A stretch of 64,000 nucleotides of DNA from Gordionus sp. m RMFG-2023 (lineage: Eukaryota; Nematomorpha; Gordioida; Chordodea; Parachordodidae), in the NCBI RefSeq assembly GCF_954871325.1, contig NC_088775.1:45609561-45673560 (forward strand), given 5' to 3'. This document shows positions 35,601-47,600 of this stretch, one piece after another. The notes beneath the pieces were generated by a model. The model searched no databases. It was not told the DNA's origin and worked only from the letters and a program-made list of their open reading frames with translations. Positions within the stretch are counted from its first letter, which is position 1. Every line of letters begins with the position of its first letter. The position numbers and the translations under genes are program-made.

Positions 35601-38600
35601 TCTTGACTATAATATCATAACTGGGAAAAATGATGTAGAACATTTGAATAACGTAAAATAGTATTAATGAAATTAAAACAGGTCGGTATGAAGGCAAAAT
35701 GGGCCAAATACGCTTTTTAAAGGAATCAGTTTCTTTTCTAGGTTTTGTAATAGACAAAAATGGAATATACCCAGCGAAAGAAAAAATAGATGCTATTCGA
35801 AGGATACCAACTCCTAATAATATACACCAATTACGATCTTTTTTAGGACTTGTGAATTATCACGAGAGATTTTTGCCACATCTGCATGGAATTGCCGCTC
35901 CACTGCATAAATTAACAATTACTAAATGTTGCTGGGGTTGGTCGGACAGGAAACAAGAGGTATTATAAAATAAAACAGCTTTTGTCAACAAATAAAACGC
36001 CCTTATTCGCCAAACTTGCTAATTTTATTGGAATGTGACGCCTCCAACACTGGTTTTGGAGCTGTGTTGTGTCATTTAGTAAAAAAAGGTATTAGCAGAC
36101 CTATCGCATTTGCCTCGCGAACATTATTGGAGTCAGAGAAAAATTATGCACCAATAGAAAAATACGACGAGCACTTTTGTTTGGAATGGAAAAATTTCGT
36201 ACTTTCATTTTTGGTCGAAAATTTATATTGCGAACAGATCACAAACATTTGGAAAAATTATTTGGTGATAAACGGGAACTACCAAAAATATCCAATAGTC
36301 GATTAACGCGCTGGACTTGGAAAATGTCCGCGTATGATTTTGATATTGAATATGTTCCAGGAAAAGAAAATAAAGTAGCTGATACTCTATCTGGACTGCC
36401 AGTAGAAGGCATAGAATCAAATAACGATCAAAAACATGCGTTAAAAATCAGAGCTATAAATTTGCGCGATATAAATATTAGTCAAGTTAAACTCCAGAAG
36501 GAAACAAGGAATGATAGCTTGTTTAAAAAAGTAGTTAAAAACATTGAGCGTGGATGGGTAGAGTTTGATGAAAAAAAAGATACAGAGTTAGTTTGTTTTA
36601 TAATCGTAGAGAGGAATTGTCAGTAGAACATTGATGTTATTGAATGGAATGGGAAGTTGGTAATTCCAACCGTTTTGAGGAAAATCAATATTAACGATTA
36701 TACACAGAGGGCATCCAGGAATAAATGCTATGAAATCAATTTTTTGAATGTATTGTTGGTGGCCTAATTGCGATAAAGACATTGAACAATATGTTCGTGA
36801 ATGTATGCCAAATCAAAGTAACCGGTCAAATATTATGGAGGTTCCTTTATATTCGTGAAACATATCTAATATGCCATGGGAACGAATTCATTTGGATTTC
36901 GCGGGGCCTATTGATTCGTATTCATGGTTAGTTGGAGTTGATGCACATACTAAATAGGTTGAGGTTGAGTTAATGAGAGAGACCACGTCCACGACAATGA
37001 TCAGGGCTTTAAGGAAATGGTTCGCACGGTTTGAAACACCTAAACAAATTGTATCAGATAATGGACCTCAATTTATTTCTGGAGAATTTCGAAAATTTTG
37101 TTTCGATAAAAATATTAAATTGATACATACAACACCGTACCAACCAAAAACGAACTGTTTAGCGGGATGAACAATACGAACCCTCAAGAGTGGATATTTT
37201 GCAAATAGGAAAGACATCAGGGAGCTAGGATCAGGGAGCTAGGAAGCCATGGGAGCATTGGCGTACGCAGCGGGGGGGGCAGGGGGACAAATCCCTCCCC
37301 CCCTTCCCCAAAGCCAAAAAATGCAGATGCCGGATTATATTTTTCAAAAATATTATTGTTAATATTAATTCCCATCTCATATATATATATATATTTAATT
37401 ACATTTATTTATCACATTCATCTACTAAGTTATTTTATCAATCAATTTCGATTTCAAGTTTTCCTTGGCGTAATTTACCTATTATTTTCAAATTTTAGTG
37501 GCGTAATATTTATCTAAATTTCTAGTCAAATAATAATTATCTCTGAAACTCCTTGTCCAACAGGGAGAAAGAAATTGCAAGCTTGTCCAACGAGATCGAG
37601 TCTCCGCAACAGTAACAGCTATTATGAAGTTAGAAGAGCCGATTATTAATGTTATTACTGAAATATCACAATGGCTTGAAAGAAATATTTCCTCAGAAGC
37701 AAGAAAATTATTGGATTCAATACTTATTCCAAATTTTTTTTCTCATTAGAATGTATTATTTAATTATACAACTATTTTATGTAATACTTTTCAAAACATA
37801 ACAATGACTTGATTAAGAAGATGAGAATAGCGGAGAGCATTTTATTAGAACTCAAGGAAATAGAGCTAATGTTGTTGAAGAATTTCATATTTTATATGTT
37901 ATTGTTGAGTCAAGAGCAGAGCTATACGTGTTTAATATTTGTCCCCCTCGACTTGCAGCAAGCAAGCTCATCGTCAAAACATTAATATAGGATCAGTAGA
38001 AGAGCATTATAAAACAAATGTCCCCTTTCCCAACCTTTTTCATATGGTGATAGAAGAAAAATATAAATATTTATTAGATTTTTATCATGAAGATGTTAAA
38101 ATATTTTATGATGCCTTATTAGCCGAATAACTATGATTAAAAGATAAACTATGGTTGATACAGTCCCAAAAAATGCTATGGATGCTTTTTATTTCAAACA
38201 CATTTTAGATTATACTCCCAATTATTAAAATGGTTATATATATTAGCAGCTCTTTAGTAAACTAATGAGAGAACATTCACTTTTTTAAGAAGAATAACAG
38301 AGCTTTGCAGAGGTACCATTTGCAGGACACGGCCCAGATTTTTTTTAAAAAATTATTTCCGGCCCGGGTTTTTTTTTAAAAAATTTTCAGGCCCGGCCCG
38401 ACTGGCCAGTCCCGAATTTTTTTAAAATAAATTATATTTATTTTTGATTTTTATAGCTAATAATGGCGATTTCAAATATTTGGTTTTAAAATATACAGCT
38501 CGGCCCGGATATTATTTCTAAAAAAATTTTCAGGCCCAGCCCGGGTGTTTTTTTTTAAAAAATTACGGGCCCGGCCCGGGAATATTTAAAAAAATTAAAA

Positions 38601-41600
38601 TAAGAACATACCTATGCATCTGAAAGTAGATTGAATGATTTGGATCTTTTGAATATTCATAGACATTTAACGCCAAGCAAGGATTGATAATTGAAAAATT
38701 AGCTCAAAACATACAAAATACAATTATTCCTAAGAAACTTTTTAATTTATATTTCCAACATTTAAATTTTTTATACTTTATATATTTTAAAAGCTCAAAA
38801 AATTCAAATTTCAATTTTGGGTCATTTAAGTGATTCATATCGTGGGTTATATTCACTTTATATTTTATAATTCACATTTATTTTATAGTTTTTCAATGCC
38901 TTATATATAATTTTTTTAATTCACATTAGTTTAAAATTGTGTATTAGAAAAGTTATTAATCCTAATAAATTTATGCTTAGTATTTTTAATTAACAATATT
39001 ATTTCTTAAAAAAATTTATTATCCCCCCCCCCCCCCCCAGACCAAATTCCTGCGTACGCGCCTGCATGGGAGAAGTTTTGATAGCATATAGAATGGGTGA
39101 ACATCAATCAACTGGACGTTCACCGGCAAAGTTATTATTGGGGCGAAATTTAAAAACGGGATTAAATTGGTTACATCCAAATGTTAGGGATGAAATGGAA
39201 CGATCGAATAAACGACAGCAGCGCATGATGAACATAGTCAAATGAGGGAATTTGAGATTGCACAACCGGTATGGGTGCATAATGAAATAAATTCAGGTTG
39301 GAGAGAAGGAGTTATAAAATCCAGAACTGGTAGATATTCTTATTTGGTAGAAAGCAAGGATAGAATGGTACGAAAGCATGTGGATCAACTTTGAAAAAGG
39401 GAGGTAGCTAAAGAAATGGAGAAGTCTGGGCCAGTGGAAGAAAATAAAGAAAATATGAAGTCAGAGAGAGATGAAGAAAATGGAGAAAATATGGAGTCAG
39501 AGAGAAAGGAAGAAAATATAAAAAATAGAGAGTCGGATATAGTTGAGATTTTAGAAAATGTGGAAGATAACGGAAAACTAGAAACGCGGAAATCACAAAA
39601 ACCTAGGAAACCTACAAATTGGCTGATTGACGAGTTGTAAGATCATATGTGTGGGGATATGTTATAAATGAGATATATTATTAATGTTATAAATGTCATA
39701 TACAAATCAATCATACATATATATACCAATTGTCATGTGATAGAATACTTGATTTACATATACATATTAAATAAATAAATTGTATAAAGACTATAACATA
39801 TTTAAACATAAAATTTTAGATTTACTTACAAATTCATTTTCTAAAATTTTATTATATAAACTGCAAAGAAAGTGATCTTAGAAAAGTGGAGATAGAAACA
39901 GTTAATTTTAGAAAATAAGAGTGAGAAAAATATTTAATGGCGAAAATCTTGATTTTTTTTTTATATGTGAGTGCCAATGAGTGATTATTAACTTTAGATT
40001 ATTTATAAATTTAAGACAATTTTGCCATCGAGTCCTTATAATTTATATAAAAAGATATGAAAAAATAATGAAAAAACTTATAAACACTTGTATAATCAAG
40101 CTAATATTTTGTAAAAATAAAAAAAAACCATTTCTAAAATTTAAAAAGGCTGTTGTTTCTGACCCCCTCCCCCATTCTAGAAGATTATGATTGCCTTATT
40201 TTAATATACCTGTACTAACATTATTTTTTAACGATTTATGCAATAAAATAGTTTGAAACAGTGTTCCTATTCAAATGTAACTTTAAAAAATTAATAAACA
40301 TGCAAACAAGATGATATAAATGTAACTTTTCTGAACTGATCTATTTAAGTCGTGACGATCAGTACCGTCCCTAAATATTTGCCACCCTTAGGTAAGAATA
40401 TCAATTTGTTAAAAACACAATAAAGGATGTGCTTTTAGACTAAAAATAAATTCATGTCATGTCATTCTAGTCTCCATTTCACATAAATTTAATATTTTTT
40501 GAAATTGTAATCACGTGGCCTTTTTGTTACTTTTTACGTTGCCCAAAGGCAATGCCTAACTAAGGTAAGTCTTAGGGAATTCTCTGGTAGCACTCAATTT
40601 GATTTACATGTTAGAGTGGAGCTCATTTTAATTTATAACCCATTCAATAATATAAACATATCCTTAATGATTATTGATATAATTTATTCTTAATATATAG
40701 GGATGTTAACCTCTGTAAGAGTTATAAATTAAGACTATCACATTATTATCTCCATATTAAATTTTATTTAAATAATTATGAAAATAAAATTATGCCGATC
40801 TAATTTGATTTAGGGTAGCATAAGTCCGTGGTAACCAATGATTCAATATTTAAAAATTATTAATCCAGTGTAGCCCTCAATTTTCTACTAAGTAGGTTAC
40901 TCTTTTATAATCAATTAATTTTAAAATGGTATTTGTATTCTCTTATTGAATATATATGTGTCATTTTAATAAAATTTTATTACCCGAAGATATTAATACT
41001 ATCGCGCTATATATAGCTATTTCAGTCTCGTCCAGTTTTAGCTTGTTAAATCTATCCACGAAATCGAACATTACTTCGAAAATATTTGAATTCATACTAT
41101 TGCTCGTGTTTTTGTAATGGTCATTCCACTAAAAAAATATTTTTTTTCATAATATAAAATAAGTGGGTCACCTCAAAAAGGTTGCAACATTTAAGAGTTT
41201 TCATTATAATTTCTCTAAAATTATGAAAAAACCTTATAAACAGCGATAGATTTTATTCATGAGAAACGGGCCAAGGGGTGACTCTTATTAAACCTTAACT
41301 ATGTTACATTTATATTTGAAATTTTAAGAATTTTTTAAAATATACAGGAAAGTTTTATTATGTCAGGAAATCATATTTTCTGGGAGGTGAGGGATCCCAA
41401 ACCCTCCTTGTCTACAGCCAGCATGGCAGCCAAATAGTAATTAATAACTTGAATATCTGAGTCACAGTCTCATTTAAAGTTATTGGTTATATTGAACTCT
41501 ACTTATTAATCATATTGAGATGTGAAAAGGACACAGAGTACTATATTAATCAAAGGTATATTATATATAAAACTATTTATATTACCCAATATTGGTTCGA

Positions 41601-44600
41601 GGAGTCCAGGTGCTTAGCCATTCGAATTAATAGAACTTCGAAAACACCGGTCTAATATATATATAAAATTTGTATATACCATTTTTCTAAAACTAGTTTT
41701 ACTTTTACAATAAATCTCATAACGGTACTCTCCCATTCTCATTATAATTTGATTATTGGAAAACACTGATAATTTGATGATATTTTTATAATTTCTTGAT
41801 GAAAACCCATGTTACCCCTCTGAATATTGGGAATGTTGTAGAAGGAGATCAATATTCAATTTCGCGATCGATATGGATGAATTTAAGACAAAGACCAACA
41901 AAAATTGACTCCAGATTGATAAAACAAACTTATTAGTCAATAAAACATGCCCACTTTATATTTATTTCTGCCGGCTTCCCTCTTAAATAAAGAACTACAA
42001 CGCCTTTTGATTACATGTAACAAAATATTGTTCATCGTTTACTATTTTAATATTTTATTTATAAAATTACGTGAATTCATTATAAAATAAAGGAATATGT
42101 TTTGATTTAGAATTCGATTTTAACGGTGACTTCAAATAGCATCATTATTAGTGTCGTTAAACGGCTAGATTTTAGTCGATTTTTTAAAATGGCTAACTCA
42201 ATATTTTTTCCAGAAAAATAATACCAGGCCTGTAGATTTGGCTCATAGATGGCAAAAAAGTTAGGAATCTATTAGAAAAATCTCAAGGTTTAGGCAATAT
42301 TTGTTTGGATAAAGCATTGAGTTAGCCGTTTTTAAAATCGACTTAAATTGAGCCGTTTAACAGCTCTAATTATTATCTAACTGGCGTACGCAGCGGGTAG
42401 GGGTGACAAATCCCAACCCCCCCCCCCCCCCCAAAGCCAAAAAATGCAGATGCCGTATGTATTTTTCAAAAATATTATTGTTTATATTAATTATTTGTTA
42501 ATATTTATTCCTATCTCATATTAAATATTTAATTACATTTATTTATCACATTCATCTATTAGTTATTTTATCAATTAATTTGATTTCAAGTTTTCCGGCG
42601 TGATATTTACTTATTATTTTCAAATTTTTAGTGGCGTAATATTTATTTACCATTTTCAAATTTCTAGTTAAATAATTATTATTTCTGAAACTCATTATCC
42701 AACAGGGAGAAAGAAATTGCAAGCTTGTCCAACGAGATAGAGTCTTCGCCATCAAGTGGTAACAACTTTTATGGAGTTAGAAGAGCCGATTATTTGCTAT
42801 TACTGATCACAACGGCCTGAAAGAAATATTTCCTCAGAAGCAAGAAATTTATTGGATTCAATGCTTATTCCAATTTATTTTTTCTCATTAGAATGTATTA
42901 TTTAATTATACAACTATATGTAATACTTTTCAAAAACATGACACTGACTTGATTAAGAAGATGAGAATAGCGGAGAACATTTTATTAGAACTCAAGGAAA
43001 TTAGGGCTAATGTTAATGAAGAATTTCATATTTTATATGTTATTGTTGAGTCAAAAGCAGAGCTATACTTATTTAATATTTGTCTCCCTCGATCTGCAAC
43101 AAGGCAAGCTCATCGTTAAAACATTAATATAGGATCAGTGGAAGAGTATTATAAAACAAATGTCCCCTCTCTTAGATACATTTATAACCCAAATAAATGA
43201 ATGGGTTTAAATTCATCATGCAACACTTACCAATCTGCAGACATTACTTCCACAAAAGCCTTACCAACCTTTTCAGATGGTTATAGAAAAAAAAATATTT
43301 GTTAGATTTTTATCATAAAGATGTTTAAGTATCTTATGATGCCTTATTAGCTGAATAACTATGTTTATATTAACTATGGTTGATATAGTCCCAAAAAATG
43401 CTATGGATGCCTTGCATTTCACATATTTTAGATTATATTCCCAATGTATTAAAAGGGTTTATATATATATTAGCAACTCTTCCCATTAGTAAACTAATGA
43501 GAGAACATTCTCTTTTTTAAGAAGAATAACAGAGCCCTGCAGAGGTACCATTTGCAGGGCACAGCTCGGATTTTTTTTAAAAATTTTTTACGGCCCGGTT
43601 CGAGTTTTTTTAAAAAAATTTCAGGCTCACCCCGGCTTTTTTTAAAATAAAACTTTCAGGCACGGCTCGGATATTTTTTAAAATAAATTATATTTCTTTT
43701 TGATTTTTATAGCTAATAATAACGATTTTAAATATAGGCTGTTTTTAAAATATACAACCCGGCCCGGATATTTTATTAAAAAAATTTTCAGGCCCCGCCC
43801 GCGTGTTTTTTAAAAAATATTTCGGGCCTGGCCCGGGTATATTTAAAAAATTAAAATATGGTCCGGCCCCCGGTCTCTGAAAAACATACCAAGATGTAAA
43901 ACTTCTGAAAGTAGATTGAAAAATTTGGATCTTTTAAATATTCATGGGCATTTGACGACAAGCAAGGATGAGATAATTGAAAAATTAGCTCAATCCCAAC
44001 GAAGATTGGATTTTATATATAAATATATAACATACAAAATACAATTATTCCTAAGTAACTTTTTGTGTATTAATTTATATTTTCAACATTTAAATTTTTT
44101 ATATATAAATTTTAAAGGCTCAAAAAATTCAAATTTCTATTTTGGGTCATTTAAGTGATTCATATATATTCACTTTATATTTTATAATTCACATTTATTA
44201 TAGTTTTTCTATACCGCCAGTTATATCTGTTTAATATTTTTTAATTCACATTTATTTTATAGTTTTTTATATGACGGTTTATACATATAATTTTTTTTAT
44301 AAATTAATTTAAAATTGTGTATTAGAAATAGTTATTAGTTTAAATTTATGCTTGATATTTTTTAAAAACAATAATATTTCTTAAAAAAATTTATTATCCC
44401 CCCCCCCACCCCCACCCCTAATTCATGCGTACGCGCCTGCTACCTGGGCTATGGATCGATTTGGTTGAAGAGTGATTATTTATAAATTATAAATCAATTT
44501 AATCAAATAAGAAAAAAGGTAAATATTATTCTTACTTTTAATAATGTTATTTGATCCTCTTGCTCTAAATTGACAAATCTCGGAATTCTTTTAGCAAACT

Positions 44601-47600
44601 CTACTACTTCGTGAATAGCTTTGGTATAGTTAGTTATAATGAGAGAGTTGTCTCCATATTTCCCATTTCCATCCGTGCAAACGGTCGGGCTAAACAACAT
44701 GCTTATTGGGCAAAGCTTAAATATCATAAAATAATGTTTAAAAAAATGTGTTAAGGATGAATAATTTTGCAATTATATTTGACTTAATTTACCTGGGAGT
44801 CCGAATAATACATTGGGCATGGAAAGTTATAAGACGTTTATTTAAGGTTCCAAGAATTTGAATAAAATCTTCCGCCTCAAAATAATTTTCGCTAATCATT
44901 TTTGAGCAAAATAACATTTAACAGAAATTACTAATCATTTTATTGCCACCAAAATTGATTTTCCTATCTATATAGGTAAGTATATATTTTGCTCATATGG
45001 GGGAAATAACTTTTAGGTGGCTTCCTCCTTATAAATGCTATTGAAGGAATATAGGCCCACTCTTTGCAGGCTTTGGGGAAAGGTGGTTACATTTTTTAAA
45101 TAATTTTTGTCGGTACTTTTTTTAAAAAAATGTTTTCCTTTGAAAAATTTCAATCAATTAAAGTCAGAGGCGGCGCGGCAAATTAATTTTAAAAATACTC
45201 AGATTAAAATTATGTATAAACTCAGATAAACCTCTTTCAAATGAAATTTTGTACAATAATATTGCTGAAATTGAAATACTCCCATTATAACTCAAAATCA
45301 GGGATCCAAATCGAACCTGAACCGTTAAACCGCTAAAAACAGGTATTTTTTATCAAACCCAAACCTAACCTAAACCGTTAAAAAAATTACTAGCCGACCT
45401 GAACCGAACCGCTAAAATGCCTTTGAACCGGTTCGAGCCTCATGATTTTATGCCTATAAAATAATATGCAAGTTATTACTAGTATATTGCAAAAATTTTA
45501 ATTATATTCGAATTGTTTTAAAGATGATTATCAATCACATTTGATTGATAAGTGTCAGTCATAATTTTTATAAACTTTATTAAATATATTAAGTTTATAA
45601 ATTATAATGCCTAGAGAAAATTAAATCTAATATATAAATTATTCAATAGTATTATAAATGTCACATCAAAATGTAATATTACTGATTGTCATATAAATAT
45701 GAAAGACCATCATAAATCTTGAGCGTCACATAAAAAGAAACCACCATCTAGAATTCGATAAAAAGAAACCACCATCTAGAATTCGATAAAATTAACAAAA
45801 TATCACAACAAGAGCCTAATAAAATAAAAAGGTTTAAGATGTCATCAAGTCAACAGACGCTAGAAGAAGCATTAATAGAATAAAAACTAAATACACTTTT
45901 GATGGCAGACCATTCAAATCAATCGATGATAGCGGTTTTAAAAAAATTCTTGATCCTATATTAGAAGACGTAAATAAAATTAAAATTATTTCACAAAATA
46001 TTCAATCTAATGTTGCAGAGTAAGCCTTTAGTATTTGGCAAAATATAATCAAAGAAATAAATATTATAGTTAATTTTTATAAAGAACCCATGTTAAATAT
46101 AACTATGAATATTTTAAACTATTGGAGAAATCAGAGTAATCGATGCCCAGAATTATGTAAATTGTTTGATATCATCCTATCAGTGCCAGCAACACAAGTT
46201 AGTGTGAAAGATGTTTTTCAACAATTAAATTTATACTATCTTTTTATAGATGTATGAGTGAGACGAATCTTGAAAATATATTAATTGTGCGGCCTAATAA
46301 AAAAAATTTAAGTAAATAAAGTTAACATTGTTCATATTAAAATTAATCATTGATATTTATTTGTATTATTTATAATTTAAATATTATTTTATAATGTGCA
46401 ATTAATAAAAATGAAGGTTTTATGTATGTTTTTTATTTTAATGATGAAATAAACAAAATATACCTCCCTATACATAATTCGAATGTAGATTTTAATATAA
46501 AAATGTTCAAACCGGTTTTTAGAGGTTCGAACCGAACCGATATATTTATTTTTTACGAATCGAGCCTGAACCTTGAACCGTTATTTTTATCCGAACCTGA
46601 ACGGAACCGATATTTGTTTCGGTTTGGATCCCTACTCAAAATACTTATCCTGATTTTTATGAAAATTTTTTAAATGGGAATATCTATCAACCTTGGTTCA
46701 CCTACCTTTTAAATCAAGGGTTTAAATTTCTATTTCTTTAACAACACTAATTAAGAAAGTAAATTCAAATTCTCTTAAAGTATGGGAAAATCTTTTAACC
46801 TCCATTTTAAGCCTTAATTAAACCAACATATAAAAAAATGTCTACATTATCATATTAAAAATAGAATAGATCTTTTTTATGACGTAGAAATAAAATTATA
46901 AATTTTTTTAAAAAATACAGGGGACATATAAGCCATTGGCAATAAACAATTTTTGTTCAACTTTTATTGATTCTCTCCTCAATGTAGAAAATGAGTCCTC
47001 AAAAGAAACTGTTGATGCCACAATATTAAGATCTGCTGAATAGAATGTATATAATTTTTTAAAGGCAATATGATATCTTTTTTTATTCTTAATATTAATA
47101 ATATTTTCAAAATCTTTTTCGCTACTTCAGTCGCTATTAATCCCTTTGCGATATGATTAGTGTTTGGGGGCCTGGATTTTTTATTGGGGGGGGGGGTTTC
47201 TAGGGCTTCTGATGAATTTAAGTTAGAAGGTTGCAGATCATTATTCACTATCTTTGCCGTACTTTACTGGGTTTTCCTTTAGACCTCTTACCACATATTT
47301 CCATTATTATTTATTTCTTAATCTAATCTGTGCCTGTCATACGGTAGCCATGGTATGCCCACCTCAGTCGATGTGCGAGTAGAAGGTCAGAAATCGGTAA
47401 AATACTTATATTTTCTCTAAACTCAGAAATAGTTTTTTATTTCAACCCATCTGTATCTTATCTTTATTTTATGGTCATGTCCTATCTGTACCATATGTTA
47501 TAGCTGTAAAATGAAAAGGCTTCAAGGTTGGAAAAATATGGCCTACGCGTCAGCTTACTAAGACAGTGTATTCAACTTGCTTCTTGTAGGAAAGATCTTA

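Larger units (their letters stand above)
34281..39790 (+). mobile_element. Ty3/Gypsy fossil with gag to integrase, hAT inside
   Basis: A Ty3/Gypsy element read in order: remnant 5' terminal repeat (about 34281-34365) with the primer-site-like TTGGCGACGAGGATGGGA after it; gag with zinc-knuckle region (about 34450-34925); protease (about 34990-35190); reverse transcriptase (about 35190-35970); RNase H (about 36010-36420); integrase (about 36750-37255 and 39065-39400); an acidic Glu/Lys-rich C-terminal tail; 3' terminal repeat (about 39660-39790). It is interrupted by a hAT at 37256-39064. About ten breaks by eye; not functional. Close similarity to the inverted fragment suggests a recent origin. 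Confidence 0.9.

Noticed and set aside
44793-44900. 35-codon minus-strand frame ending at a donor-like CAG|GTAAAT, next to an E75 exon
   Set aside because: Its phase cannot join either neighbouring E75 exon without a stop, and it does not resemble the E75 ligand-binding domain. The exons join correctly without it.
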